DNA of 64,000 bases from JACPNO01 sp963825405 (GTDB lineage: Bacteria > Acidobacteriota > Terriglobia > Bryobacterales > Bryobacteraceae). Positions 8,788 through 17,299 of this stretch are shown here, piece by piece. The stretch's first letter is position 1; the number at the start of each line of letters is the position of its first letter. Under the pieces are notes generated by a model. The model had not been told where the DNA came from and did no database searches. It saw only the letters and a list, made by a program, of their open reading frames with translations. Location: positions 1-64,000 of the forward strand of contig CAWGTB010000005.1 of assembly GCA_963825405.1 (NCBI GenBank), read 5' to 3'. A program made the translations under genes and the position numbers.

Positions 8788-9164
8788 ATGATCCTCCTCT
8801 TCCTTCCCATACCTCTTGAGAGCGAGCTGAATAGGAGACCTTGGATTTGTGTGCTGCCTCTCCGTCCACCCTCCACTATAACCGCGCAGGCGGGACGTTT
8901 CGCGGGCTCGTCGACTAATTCACAGCCGACAAGACCCTAGACCTTGAGGATTTCGCGGAGTTCCCCAAATGCACTTCCGCACTTCCGTTGGCCGTTTTGC
9001 GCCGACTATCCCCCTCGTTTCCGCCCATGATTGCGGTGGCGCACCCGCTTTCCATCGCACCGCCTTTCTTTCTGACGAGCTCGGCGCCACTCTGCGACGT
9101 TAATGCCAAACCAATTCGCTCCCGCCCGCAAATCGAGCTACAAGCGATGCTAGAAGGGTCGACC

Positions 9165-9608
9165 ATGAAAAAGAATGTTCAAGAAACATTCGAGAGGGCA
9201 CTCGCCAGCTTTGAAAAGCGCCAGGAGGATGTCCGTCAGCGATTGCGCGAGCGCGAAAAGTTTGAAACCGAGTGGACTCGAATAAGAACTGCCGTTGTGG
9301 TTCCCGCGCTTGAGGAAGTCAGAGCACTATTGAGCAATGCCGGGTGGCAGTGTGAGGTCCGCGCAGAAAAGGACCAAGGAGTCCATTTCACGATTTATCG
9401 GGGAAGCGTGCATGGCGAAAGGCCTTACATGACATTCCAGCCGCAAAAACCCAAAGATACGATAGTGATCTATGTGGCGACCAAAGGGGCCGGTTCTGAA
9501 CTTGGCAGCTTCACGTTAGACCAAATTACGCAAGATTTTGTCCAATCTGAAACAGCAAAGTTCTTCGAACGGCTAACGGTGGAACACAGTACGCCAGGCC
9601 CTCAATAA
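9165..9608 (+). CDS. Hypothetical coiled-coil protein, 147 aa
   Basis: The ATG at 9165 (MKKNVQETFERAL) opens a helical, highly charged N-terminal half likely to form a coiled coil (EKRQEDVRQRLREREKF). A mixed alpha/beta C-terminal half follows (VRAEKDQGVHFTIYRGSVHG, DTIVIYVATKGAG). No catalytic motif is seen. Its frame is intact. Function unknown. Confidence 0.65.
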   Translation: MKKNVQETFERALASFEKRQEDVRQRLREREKFETEWTRIRTAVVVPALEEVRALLSNAGWQCEVRAEKDQGVHFTIYRGSVHGERPYMTFQPQKPKDTIVIYVATKGAGSELGSFTLDQITQDFVQSETAKFFERLTVEHSTPGPQ

Positions 9609-9639
9609 CTTACGTCGCGGCCGGCGCTCGGCGGCGAAC

Positions 9640-9911
9640 TTGCTAATGCCAGATGAGGCGGCGCGCATCGCGGAATTTCGCGACATTCGAAGATTTGCCC
9701 AAACGGAGGGACTGATACTGACTTGGTCGGGCCGTGGATTCTTTTTTGGCCTAAGGGCTGGACACGAGAACGCTGCAGGCCTTTCTGGGCCACCGCCCAA
9801 TCAATTCGACCATTGGAAAAAAGACCTGACGCAAAGGCCCGGAGCAAGCCGCCAATTGGCGGGATGAGCACTGAGCAGTGCGCTAACAGACGACGGCTTT
9901 CACGTCGCTAG
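9640..9911 (+). CDS. Small hypothetical protein, frameshifted
   Basis: From TTG 9640 the frame reads MPDEAARIAEFRDIRRFAQ and on to GLILTW. The next frame then continues VGPWILFWPKGWTRERC, FWATAQSIRPLEKRPDAKA. A single-base loss near 9726 explains the switch. The joined product of about 85 aa is Trp-rich and basic toward its end. I know of no function. Confidence 0.5.
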
Positions 9912-10281
9912 ATCGCACCATCTTTATAAATACGCCATACATATCGCAAGGGGCCGTACCCCCATTGACTACGCATTGCTTGTCCTCGTGCTCACTAGCA
10001 GGCCTCTAGGGAAGCTTTCTTTTTCAGAACCCCTAGCTTTGGCGCCGATGTACCTTAGCTGCGGTGAGTCGGTTGAGTGCTGACATTCAACTAACGGCCG
10101 GCTGCCAAAAGGCGGCCGGCAGCAGCCGATGCCTTCCGCCCGAACGATGAACTCTGCAGCAAAACGCGCAACGTTGCGTTCATCAATACGTTGAGATCGC
10201 CTTGACGATCCCTGACCTGAAGCCCTAACGGAGGACCACCGGGGCGAAGCTTAGATCGGTAGAGTTGCGGGAGGTTTCCCT
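9912..10281. other. Intergenic stretch with no recognised gene
   Basis: Short minus-strand frames here look like chance. No hairpin with T tract or repeat was found. The last 15 bases carry the ribosome-binding site of the next gene. Confidence 0.35.
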
Positions 10282-10560
10282 GTGGTCTTCTTCGATCAAA
10301 ACGCCGTGGCCGGCGAGTGGCGTGCACAGATGCGCTGCTGTGAGGAGCAGGGCATCGCTGTTCATCGCAGTATTGCTTTCGCCTTGGCGGTTGCAGAACT
10401 GCTCGAATTGCCGGACGCCCTTCCGCTCATGCCGGCCGTCACGGCCGTTATGCCTGTACCCATCTGCCTCGGAGATCCTGCGAGCCTCGCTTACCTGAAG
10501 GCCGTGGCGCGCGCCGTTGCTGGCAATGACCAGCGAGCTTCGAACAGACGGTCGCGGTGA
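10282..10560 (+). CDS. Hypothetical protein, 92 aa
   Basis: A strong GGGAGG ribosome site ends 7 bases before GTG 10282, which supports this frame over the antisense one. The product has a Cys pair (MRCCEEQG) and Ala/Leu-rich helices in the middle (AFALAVAELLELPD), ending in a basic tail. Function unknown. The next small gene follows 31 bp downstream in the same direction. Confidence 0.5.
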   Translation: MVFFDQNAVAGEWRAQMRCCEEQGIAVHRSIAFALAVAELLELPDALPLMPAVTAVMPVPICLGDPASLAYLKAVARAVAGNDQRASNRRSR

Positions 10561-10591
10561 CGCGCGCCGGCCGGGGACGTAGGAAGCCCGA

Positions 10592-10789
10592 ATGAATTCC
10601 GACCAAGAACACGGCGCCGAACGCGCCAAGCAGGTTTTCGATAAGGAGCTCCAAATTGTCCGGCAGAGAGAGCTGCTCGCCAAGCTGGAGCACAACGACG
10701 GTTCCGCGGCGGCGCTTCATCGGGCCCGTACTGTACTCGCCGAGCTGGAACTGAACCTTGTTGACCTAAACGGCAACTACGCCCGCTAG
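10592..10789 (+). CDS. Small helical hypothetical protein, 65 aa
   Basis: An AGGAAG site precedes ATG 10592. The protein is almost all amphipathic helix (AKQVFDKELQIVRQRELLAK, then LHRARTVLAELELNLVDL) and highly charged, suggesting a coiled coil or small adaptor. It may be co-transcribed with the gene ending at 10560. Function unknown. Confidence 0.6.
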   Translation: MNSDQEHGAERAKQVFDKELQIVRQRELLAKLEHNDGSAAALHRARTVLAELELNLVDLNGNYAR

Positions 10790-10885
10790 AAGGTTGTCAA
10801 CTGAGGAGCTGGGACCTATCCGGCGGCTTGGACGGGATAAGTGAAAAGTGCTGTATCGGCCTCGACGAGCATCGTCAGACCGAGA

Positions 10886-11110
10886 TCAGATAATGTCCCG
10901 AAACGGAATCGAAATTAGCGGGTTTCCCATCTCATCCTTCACCACGACATAAAGGTGAGAGGAATCGGGATAGCGGCCACTCGTTTTGAAATCCTTGATG
11001 AGCAAATGACCGTACCGTCGCGCCGCGTCTTTATCAGGCAGATGTGACCATCGCACATCAGGGTCATCTTCATGATCGCCGCTTCTGACGACGAACTGAT
11101 AAATAGGCAT
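10886..11110 (-). CDS. DUF6894-type small protein
   Basis: At 74 aa it starts MPIYQFVVRSGDHEDDPDV and ends with a beta-rich SHLYVVVKDEMGNPLISIPF segment. The order (short beta strand, acidic loop, helix DKDAARRYGHLLIKDF, two strands) matches the DUF6894 family common in rhizobia, often in several copies per genome. No biochemical role is known. I chose the inner ATG at 11110 because the family begins there. Confidence 0.75.
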   Translation of the reverse strand: MPIYQFVVRSGDHEDDPDVRWSHLPDKDAARRYGHLLIKDFKTSGRYPDSSHLYVVVKDEMGNPLISIPFRDII

Positions 11111-11375
11111 CGGCCCCCCTAGCTTCCTTTTGCGGGAGACTACGCGACGCTTGATAAGCCGGGTAGTGACGCTCAGCACGCTATGTGAACCGTGACGACA
11201 GCCCGGTAAGGACGCTGAGCGATCAGGTCGGCGAGCGGATCGCGGCGGCGATGGCGGGCGGTAAGCCAGCGGATGTGATCCCGCTCAAGACGACCAGGGC
11301 ATAAGCTGCGCGCCGCTAGCGCGGTTTGCCTATCGTCGGCTCGGTTGCTGTCGGCGGCGTGCGTCCCCGAGGTCG

Positions 11376-11465
11376 TCAAAAGGGAAATGCAAGCGCCGCC
11401 GCCAACAGGACACCGCATCCCAAAACTGCGATCGCAACCGGATCGTAGGCAGGCATTCTAAACAT
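11376..11465 (-). CDS. 29-residue membrane microprotein
   Basis: Minus-strand ATG 11465 gives MFRMPAYDPVAIAVLG followed by CGVLLAAALAFPF and a stop. It is one hydrophobic span with a short polar start, too short for routine gene finders. Codon choice fits its neighbours, but the evidence is only its clean start, span and stop. Confidence 0.4.
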   Translation of the reverse strand: MFRMPAYDPVAIAVLGCGVLLAAALAFPF

Positions 11466-11705
11466 AGGGCCTCTCACTGCACCGACCCGCGGCAAAGGTT
11501 TAATTGCGGCATAGAAGAGGGGCAAGCCTCTCAAGGTGCTTTGGTTACCCGCGTTCGGCTATCCCATTCGGAACGCAGAGCGGAAGTTCATATTTTAAAG
11601 GCTATTCACGGAACAATGTCGGCCAACGGTGCATCGCCTAGCAAGATTTCAAATCCATTCTCCGATTGCACGGGCTCCTCGCTGCGTCCCCGGCGGAGAA
11701 CGACT

Positions 11706-12056
11706 ATGACCGCAATTGTGATCGTGGAAGATGATGTCCTCGCCAATGAACATTTGGAATTCATTCTTCAGCAGGCCGGTTATGAGGTTTTCTCTGCGAC
11801 GAGTGCCGACGAAGCGGCGGAGTTGCTTGACGATCATGAAGACGTTCAACTTCTCGTCACCGATATCAACCTGCCTGGCACCGTGGATGGTCTGAAACTC
11901 GCTGCTGCGGTGAAGGCTCGACGACCCGAGATGAATATCATTATCACGACGGGCTACAGTGCGCCGAAGGACGAAGAGATTCCGCAAGGGAGCTTGTTCC
12001 TTCCAAAACCCTACAACGCCCGAAAGATGATAGAGGCAGTACGGCATTTCCAATAG
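11706..12056 (+). CDS. Single-domain response regulator (CheY-like)
   Basis: This 116 aa receiver domain has the acidic pair in VEDD (residues 8-10), the phospho-acceptor Asp53 in VTDIN, the switch Thr in IIITTGY, and the conserved Lys in FLPKPY. No output domain follows, so it would act by protein contact or phosphotransfer. ATG 11706 was preferred over the longer upstream frame, which adds no domain. No histidine kinase lies nearby. Confidence 0.85.
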   Translation: MTAIVIVEDDVLANEHLEFILQQAGYEVFSATSADEAAELLDDHEDVQLLVTDINLPGTVDGLKLAAAVKARRPEMNIIITTGYSAPKDEEIPQGSLFLPKPYNARKMIEAVRHFQ

Positions 12057-12116
12057 CACTCCGCCCTTGAGCACTCAGGCATGACTCCGCGCGCCGTTGC
12101 GATCATACGGAACACA

Positions 12117-12305
12117 ATGACAACCCTCGAATATAAGGGATTTCGAATTGAGGTAACGTCTGTGGGAAAGGGCTGGAGAGGAGCTATCTTCGAGCCGGGC
12201 TCGACCCGTGCATTAGCTGATAGCCCCTTCAATTTAGAGAAGAGTCGCAGCGAGGAAATCGTTGCAGAGGCCAAACGGATCATCGACGCGCGCCTCGCCA
12301 CTTAA
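12117..12305 (+). CDS. Small hypothetical protein, 62 aa
   Basis: The frame begins MTTLEYKGFRIEVTSVGKGW and ends in a helix (SEEIVAEAKRIIDARLA). The beta-strand then helix layout, with a GW and a final Ala/Arg helix, is familiar from short orphan proteins of Bradyrhizobium. An alternative ATG at 12081 adds 12 poorly conserved residues. Function unknown. Confidence 0.6.
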   Translation: MTTLEYKGFRIEVTSVGKGWRGAIFEPGSTRALADSPFNLEKSRSEEIVAEAKRIIDARLAT

Positions 12306-12494
12306 GCGCTGGTCTCCAAAAGCTGTCTTAGGGGCTCGTGCACCAGAGAGCTTCTTTAACCGTAACCCGTCGCGCAATTGTTACGATTCGAGGATATGGT
12401 CCTGATAGGCGCAGCATCCGCGTTGCGTCTCCCCAAATGTCCCGAAACAAGATGCCGTAGTTGTACGGCTAGCGGCGCTTTTTGGAGCGATTAG

Positions 12495-12640
12495 GTGGCA
12501 GCGGCACAAGAATTCTACAACTATGCGGACGAGCATTTCGGCTGGGCCGAAACGGCCAAGACCGAACGTGAGCGAGCAATATTTTTGCAGATGGCAGCCG
12601 CTTGGCTTGAAGTCGCCCAACACTGGGAAGCTGCCAAAGG
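12495..12640 (+). pseudogene. Fragment of a small hypothetical gene
   Basis: The frame AAAQEFYNYADEHFGWAETAK, then a helix with AIFLQMAAAWLEVAQHWEAA, ends its protein-like part near 12640. Beyond that the open frame to 12776 loses structure. A stop codon lies directly upstream of GTG 12495, so the N-terminus also seems cut. I recall related intact proteins with FYGYAEEHF in rhizobia. Confidence 0.4.
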
Positions 12641-12790
12641 CGTTGGAGAACGAGTTGGCACCGCACCAAAGTCGTCATTGGCCAGCGGACGCAGGTGCTC
12701 GAGCAGTGGCCCGTGTCGGCTCGATAGCCGCGACCTTCTGACTTTCCCATTCCCAGAAAGCGGGCAATCACACTGAGGGAAAACAGCCTT

Positions 12791-13132
12791 CTACGACAGC
12801 GCGGCGGATCTCCCCCGCAACCGGTTGCAATACCATTCCAGGAATCGCAGCCCAGTCTCGTAGGTGCTGTCGAAACCGACTGAGCGTAGCTCGGCGTAGA
12901 CGCTTTCACTCATGGTGAACCAGTCTTCGTTCTCCAGGCGGTCACTCGCGAGGCGAATCTGTTCGTGGACTGACGAGCCTTCCAGCTGTTCGATTTCCGC
13001 CGCAAGTCGCTCAAGCTCTTTCGCAGCTCTCCTATTCCGGTCATTGCTGGGAAAGTATTCAGCTTGGCGCCGCCTCCAGTCGGCGGTTGCCTCTACTTGG
13101 TAGCCAACCAGCGTGTAGAGATCATCTGACAT
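12791..13132 (-). CDS. Hypothetical helical protein, 113 aa
   Basis: The start MSDDLYTLVGYQVEATADW (13132) opens a highly charged protein with a probable coiled coil at residues 35-60 (RAAKELERLAAEIEQLEG). It ends with an aromatic segment (GLRFLEWYCNRLRG). Soluble. No known domain recognised. It runs opposite to its neighbours and shares no operon. Confidence 0.6.
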   Translation of the reverse strand: MSDDLYTLVGYQVEATADWRRRQAEYFPSNDRNRRAAKELERLAAEIEQLEGSSVHEQIRLASDRLENEDWFTMSESVYAELRSVGFDSTYETGLRFLEWYCNRLRGRSAALS

Positions 13133-13257
13133 CAGCCCTGCCCCACCCCTCGCGATTTTCCGATGGTCGAGTTCGAATTGTGACTCGCTTAAGGCAGAGC
13201 GCATTAGGCGTACTAGGTCGGTTAGCGAACGATCAGGCTGCTGGTGCGTTTCCAAGC

Positions 13258-13386
13258 ATGACCCTGTTCCTTGTCGCCATAGTGGTGGTTGCCTCTGGCT
13301 TGCTCGGCACCCTCGTCGCGTTGATGCGTAATGCACCGCCGCAGGGGACGAAGCCCAAACGCTTCTTGCTGTCGAATTGGAAATGA
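13258..13386 (+). CDS. 42-residue membrane microprotein
   Basis: ATG 13258 gives one hydrophobic helix (MTLFLVAIVVVASGLLGTL) and a basic cytoplasmic tail ending FLLSNWK. Its stop overlaps the next small frame by an ATGA junction, which suggests translational coupling. Function unknown. Confidence 0.5.
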   Translation: MTLFLVAIVVVASGLLGTLVALMRNAPPQGTKPKRFLLSNWK

Positions 13387-13487
13387 ACCCGACCGACGTC
13401 TACCGCCACGCGATCAAACGCACGCTCGCAGACCTCTATGGCGTGGCGCGGCCGGAGCAGGCGCCGCCCTCAGTTTTTGACCATTGA
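13383..13487 (+). CDS. 34-residue ORF coupled to the preceding microprotein
   Basis: Its ATG lies inside the ATGA overlap with the gene ending at 13386. The product starts MNPTDVYRHAIKRTLADLYG and ends after a Pro-rich tail. It resembles the start of a longer helical protein cut short, or a true microprotein. The support is the overlap and plausible composition. Confidence 0.35.
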   Translation: MNPTDVYRHAIKRTLADLYGVARPEQAPPSVFDH

Positions 13488-14021
13488 ATTCGTGCGGGGC
13501 CCAGCCGGCCGGCCTTCTCCTGCCGCCGGAATGCGCAGTCCGCGACGCCGGTCTAGCCTCAAGCTTCCGAGAAAACGCGACCATTCGCTTGCAACGGGGG
13601 CGCTGCCCAGACTGTAAGGCGCATCTCGCGCTGACATTCACTACAGCGGTAGATTTCGGACAGCCGCGTCGCTTCCTTGCGGAAGCATCTCAATCGCTGC
13701 GATCTGCATTTCGCCGCCGCAGTGGCAGGTAGGGCTTTCTGTACACCCCGGCTCTAACAATCGTTCGAACATGCGCCATCCCCCTTTTTTACGAGTACCG
13801 CATTGCACAAGTCAGCCGCGGGCGCAGTTGTTCCGGCCGTGAACAGCAGGGAGCTATAAGGTTCTGGGCGGCGAAGACGATGAATAGAGCCGCCCAGGCC
13901 GCGAGTGGCCGACCGTCCGGCATCGGTGCCTGTGAACTAGCCGGCTTCTCTTGCAAGCGGAGCTATCTGGTATTGAGGTTCTACGCTATGGTCGCTAGAC
14001 GACATTTGAAGGTTTGGGGCC
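13488..14021. other. Long stretch without a convincing gene
   Basis: A plus-strand frame from about 13484 to 13732 includes a CPDCKAHLALTF segment that may be a relic of a zinc-binding protein, but it has only a TTG start and a poor N-terminus. The rest (13733-14021) shows nothing recognisable. Confidence 0.35.
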
Positions 14022-14246
14022 ATGAGCGAAGAAATCACCTTTCAAGACGTCACCGGCGAGCCGGTATCGGGGCGATTTGAAGTAAGCGAGGGACTAATCA
14101 CCGTCACACTGCCTGACGGGCGCAAGACGACCGCAGACTTCGAAGAGAGCATGCTCAGTCCGGAGATCTTAGCGAGGGTGCTTCTATTACAGATGCATCG
14201 GGCGAGACAGCCGAACGCAACCAGCGAAGATTTGCTTGAGGACTAA
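14022..14246 (+). CDS. Small acidic hypothetical protein, 74 aa
   Basis: ATG 14022 opens a frame with beta strands at the start (EEITFQDVTGEPVSGRFEV, LITVTLPDGR) and a helical end (SPEILARVLLLQMHRARQ) finished by an acidic tail. It is intact. A hairpin follows at 14262. Function unknown. Confidence 0.6.
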   Translation: MSEEITFQDVTGEPVSGRFEVSEGLITVTLPDGRKTTADFEESMLSPEILARVLLLQMHRARQPNATSEDLLED

Positions 14247-14261
14247 AACCAGGCTGAGATG

Positions 14262-14287
14262 AAGCCGAGGGAGCGACCCCCGGCTTC
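14262..14287 (+). terminator. Hairpin downstream of 14022-14246
   Basis: GAAGCCG and CGGCTTC form a 7 bp stem with a loop of about a dozen bases, directly after a gene. No T tract follows, so termination is likely but unproven. Confidence 0.4.
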
Positions 14288-14440
14288 TCCGCCTAACGAT
14301 GGACGGGTCCTTTGATGGCACATTGGGGAGCGACCCCGTGCATCAAGATCGTCCGCACCAATGGGCTAGGCTTGTCGATCTTACGCGGTTCTTAGTTTCG
14401 AAGCCGAAATTATTATTCGCGGCTCAAATGGCCGCGGCTC

Positions 14441-14620
14441 CTACTCTTCCTCAGCACCTAAAACCTTGCCCGATGTCGGATTCACAAGCTGGACCCGCTG
14501 ACAGGCAGTGCTGGTCACGGCTTCATAACTTTCCGGGTATTCAGATACGTCCTCGGCCACAAAGCCTTGGACCCTGTAGCCGGTATTCGGGGCCAGCCGG
14601 TCGGAGAGAAACGGCGGCAT
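14441..14620 (-). CDS. Small hypothetical protein with degraded zinc-ribbon start
   Basis: The minus frame reads GYRVQGFVAEDVSEYPESYEAV, then CQRVQLVNPTSGKVLGAEEE. I recall related rhizobial proteins that start with a CPNCG zinc ribbon and carry a second CxxC. Here the first pair reads APNTG and the second keeps only one Cys, so zinc binding is probably lost by substitution or a nearby frameshift. Start uncertain (14620 or upstream). Confidence 0.5.
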   Translation of the reverse strand: MPPFLSDRLAPNTGYRVQGFVAEDVSEYPESYEAVTSTACQRVQLVNPTSGKVLGAEEE

Positions 14621-14779
14621 CGGTCCACAGATGTTAGGCGCACGGCAAGGCGGGCGACCGCAACCTCCCACGCAACACTTCGCGGCCGCCCTAACCTTGC
14701 AAGGCTGCGGGACCGACTAGTGCCGCGCGACTATCGAGTCACGTTACAAAAGTGTCATAGCGACAAAACGCGCGAGCAG

Positions 14780-14866
14780 TGGCAGCCGCAGGAAAGCGAT
14801 GAGGCGCGGCGGATCGCCATCAACATCGCCAAGTACCCGGAGCTGCTAAAGAGGCCGCAGCATTGA
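14780..14866 (+). pseudogene. C-terminal fragment of the DEARRIA family
   Basis: The end of this frame, SDEARRIAINIAKYPELL, matches the end of the intact gene at 17300-17557 (KDEARRIAANVAKLPELL). The upstream part has none of that gene's RRFPPSW or VVKDANG segments, so only the last 28 or so codons survive. Confidence 0.55.
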
Positions 14867-14965
14867 GCCACGGTATGGCTGCCCTGCGCAAACCTTCCAT
14901 CTCTGTCAGCCGTTCCCCGTCACAGGACGGGACGCATTCAATTCCCCTGTGTGAAAGATGCCCGT

Positions 14966-14993
14966 CCTGCCCCGCGCATGCGGGACTTTTTTT
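14966..14993 (+). terminator. Intrinsic terminator
   Basis: CCCGC and GCGGG (14971-14975, 14980-14984) around GCAT, extended by an outer GTCC/GGAC pairing, then AC and a run of seven T. This is the best intrinsic terminator in the first half of the window. Confidence 0.65.
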
Positions 14994-15104
14994 GGCGCAA
15001 GTCCGTGCGTCCCGGCGCGGCTGTGACGTGCGTCACACCTATCCCCAGCAGTCGCCGAGTTAGCGTAGTGGGCGTTCTGCCGCCGGGGCGAACAGAGGGG
15101 AACG

Positions 15105-15383
15105 GTGAAGCAGTTTTTTCTTCAGGGTGAAATCGACGGCGTACCGGTGCGGTGGCTCGTCCTGCGGTCGACAGATTGCGCCGTGACGTGGCTCGATGAG
15201 CACCTCGTACAGGAGGTGGTTTCCTCGACCTGGGCCACCACGACATTTTCGGATCTCGAAGTGAAGGAAGCCACTGATCCCATGCTAAACGTTGGGGCGG
15301 AGCCACCGGCGTACACGGTAACGCTCGGAAGCGGAACGCTCATCGTTGGTTATGTCGTCAAATCGCGCTTGGGGTTCTTTTGA
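15105..15383 (+). CDS. Hypothetical protein, 92 aa
   Basis: A GAGGGGAA site precedes GTG 15105. The protein is beta-rich (FFLQGEIDGVPVRWLVL, then TTTFSDLEVKEATDP and AYTVTLGSGTLIVGY), with no signal peptide or catalytic motif. A strong hairpin follows at 15423. Function unknown. Confidence 0.6.
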   Translation: MKQFFLQGEIDGVPVRWLVLRSTDCAVTWLDEHLVQEVVSSTWATTTFSDLEVKEATDPMLNVGAEPPAYTVTLGSGTLIVGYVVKSRLGFF

Positions 15384-15422
15384 CGACACGACCCGACGAA
15401 ATAGACGACGGTCATATAAAAC

Positions 15423-15451
15423 GCCCCGGCCTAGACGGGCGCGGCCGGGGC
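15423..15451 (+). terminator. Hairpin after 15105-15383
   Basis: GCCCCGGCC at 15423-15431 pairs with GGCCGGGGC at 15443-15451. The 9 bp perfect GC stem lacks a T tract. It sits 40 bp past the stop codon. Confidence 0.5.
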
Positions 15452-15669
15452 AAAGTTGGCTAACCGTTCTGAGGCGTGGAAGTGCCTCGCCGTCTGTTCA
15501 GGCCAAATGCTCGGCGGGAGTCAACGCCAGAACGGTCGCTTGGCGCTCGCTCGCCCACCGCAGCGATCGCCATCACCAACGCGATTGATCGCGACGGCGA
15601 TCAGGTATTTCGTCAGCGGGATCGTCATGAGCAAGCTCAAGGCCTCGCCGTAAGACTCAAGGCCAATCG

Positions 15670-16023
15670 TTACCGCCGATTTGCACCCTGCGATCGTTGT
15701 GGCGTGCCGCGACGATCGTCAGCCTGCCGAAGAAATCGATCCTCAATCTCAGTGTAGACGCGATGGAGCCACTGCTCTGCGCGCTCGGCTCGCTCCCGGT
15801 ACGCCGCCACTTCGGCCTCAAGCTCGGCAATCCGATCTTCGGCCGCCCGAAGCTGGTGCGAAAGCCTTTGCGCCGTATCGATTGCATGTCTGCTGTTTTG
15901 CTCAGCGACATCCGCAGCTTTATTCAGGAGCTGAAGGATCGTCTGACCGGCTTTGTCGACTTGAGTGTTGTCGTCGGCCGCGCCTTGAGCCGATCGCGCA
16001 AATGGAATCACTTCGGGACTCAT
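15670..16023 (-). CDS. Coiled-coil hypothetical protein, 117 aa
   Basis: The start at 16023 (MSPEVIPFARSAQG) opens a protein dominated by helix. Residues 25-100 form a long heptad-rich coiled coil (AQRLSHQLRAAEDRIAELEA, then VAAYRERAERAEQWLHRVY), with a basic tail. I recall similar proteins in many Bradyrhizobium genomes, possibly structural or a partner of a membrane machine. Function unknown. The frame upstream to 16152 was left out because the family style begins at MSPEV. Confidence 0.65.
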   Translation of the reverse strand: MSPEVIPFARSAQGAADDNTQVDKAGQTILQLLNKAADVAEQNSRHAIDTAQRLSHQLRAAEDRIAELEAEVAAYRERAERAEQWLHRVYTEIEDRFLRQADDRRGTPQRSQGANRR

Positions 16024-16251
16024 TATTGATGCCTTTCCCTGTCCGAGTGACCGATAATGTAGCGACGGCTCGACGCCTGAATGTGGCGACCCCTGGGTAT
16101 GCAGCTTTTCTTGAAACTCTGTGGCCAACAAGCCACACAGCGACCGAGGCACATATGGGAGCCAGGCTCACCAGGTGACGAATCCGGCCCTAAGATCAGC
16201 GCGTCAAGGATGATCGGCGCGGATCTGATGCCCGCCAGCCCGAAAAGCAAA

Positions 16252-16282
16252 GAACCCCAAGGCGCGATCACGCCCGGGGTTC
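16252..16282. terminator. Hairpin, nested stems
   Basis: GAACCCC at 16252-16258 pairs with GGGGTTC at 16276-16282, with an inner GGCG/CGCC stem. It lies alone in the 640 bp gap between the coiled-coil gene and ihfB and resembles the hairpin at 4471. Confidence 0.45.
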
Positions 16283-16320
16283 CTGAGCTCAGGCTCAAGT
16301 TAGGCAGCTAAGACGTGCGG

Positions 16321-16392
16321 AGGGGTCATCGGGGGATGGGGATCCGCAAGCCCAGCGTAAAAACCGAAAGGCAGGGGTGTCGGGGGATGGGG
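16321..16392 (+). repeat. G-rich direct repeat pair
   Basis: TCGGGGGATGGGG occurs at 16329-16341 and 16380-16392, each copy preceded by AGGGGT. Each unit holds three runs of four or five G, so G-quadruplex formation is conceivable. No gene covers it; the rest of 16283-16674 shows nothing recognisable. Confidence 0.55.
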
Positions 16393-16674
16393 TAGCCGTT
16401 CGGTTGCCTAACAACGCAACGGTACGATCCACGCGTCGGGACATTCCATTGTACGTCGGTATATGTGCACAGCCCTGCGGCCGCCGTAATTGATAGAGCC
16501 AAGGGGAAGCCTCCAGCGCAGCGCGGAAAGTACGCTCGCGCGCCAGGGGGCCCGGTACAGTGATCGCGTTATCGCGGAGGCTCGACTTGGTGCGTCAGAA
16601 GAAGGCTAAAACGATCGGCCTTCGACGCCCCTACAACGCCTGCTTCCGTCGGCGCCGAGTCCGGCCTGCATCGC

Positions 16675-16989
16675 TCAGCTTGTGGAATGGGCGCGCAAGG
16701 TGCTTGCGGCGATGCCGTTAAGCCGATGGCGTATCTCTTTGCCCGTTCTGAACGACGGGTAACGTTTTTCCGGCACGGTGGCGATGGCCCCGGTCTTTGG
16801 ATTACGCCCTTGCCGCGCCGACCGTGTTTTCACGATGAACGCTCCAAAGCCTCGCAACTCCACCCGATCTCGCCTAGCTAAGGCGGTTGCGATTTCGTCG
16901 AAAATGGTATTGACGATCCGATCCGCATCCGTGGCGAACAGATGCGGATTTTGCTCTGCGATGCGCTGAACCAATTCTGATTTGATCAT
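16675..16989 (-). CDS. ihfB: Integration host factor subunit beta / HU-family protein
   Basis: This 104 aa protein has the whole HU/IHF fold: MIKSELVQRIAEQNPHL, then RVELRGFGAF in the saddle, and the DNA-clasping arm with GRNPKTGA at about residues 62-69, followed by FRTGKEIRHRLN. The MIKSELVQ start and NPHL point to the IHF-beta branch rather than HU. IHF bends DNA at specific sites for recombination and transcription. As this lies in accessory DNA it may be a second copy beside a core ihfB; that is inference. Confidence 0.8.
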   Translation of the reverse strand: MIKSELVQRIAEQNPHLFATDADRIVNTIFDEIATALARRDRVELRGFGAFIVKTRSARQGRNPKTGAIATVPEKRYPSFRTGKEIRHRLNGIAASTLRAHSTS

Positions 16990-17138
16990 GCGGCCCTCTC
17001 ACCCCAGCGAAAGAGTTCGCAAGGGTCGTCATCGTCGTCAAGCCTCACAGTCGGGTATAGGCCTAGCGGTCGCGGTGTACTTGACTCGGATGCCGAAAGG
17101 TCCACGCTGCCATGACGGCCAGTGGAGGACCACATCGA

Positions 17139-17267
17139 ATGTCCAAGATAACAAAGGGACTGCGGAAGCAAGCAAAAAAGGAAAAGAAGGCGGTGAAGAA
17201 GGCGAGGAAGGAAGACAAAAAGGTCGATACGTCGAGTGTTCCGTTGAAGTCTCCATTTGCCACGTAG
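17139..17267 (+). CDS. Lys-rich 42-residue protein
   Basis: GGAGG sits 11 to 15 bases before ATG 17139. The product starts MSKITKGLRKQAKKEKKAV and holds about 17 Lys/Arg in 42 residues, ending in SPFAT. It looks like a small nucleic-acid binding or histone-tail-like peptide. It lies between ihfB and the next small gene; being short, it would normally be missed. Function unknown. Confidence 0.5.
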   Translation: MSKITKGLRKQAKKEKKAVKKARKEDKKVDTSSVPLKSPFAT

Positions 17268-17299
17268 ATGCCGCCCGCCCGCCGGCTCGAAGAAGAAGA

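Noticed and set aside
13484..13732. Frame with a CPDCKAHLALTF segment
   Set aside because: Only one Cys pair, a TTG start without a ribosome site and a poor N-terminus; kept only as a remark on the gap.
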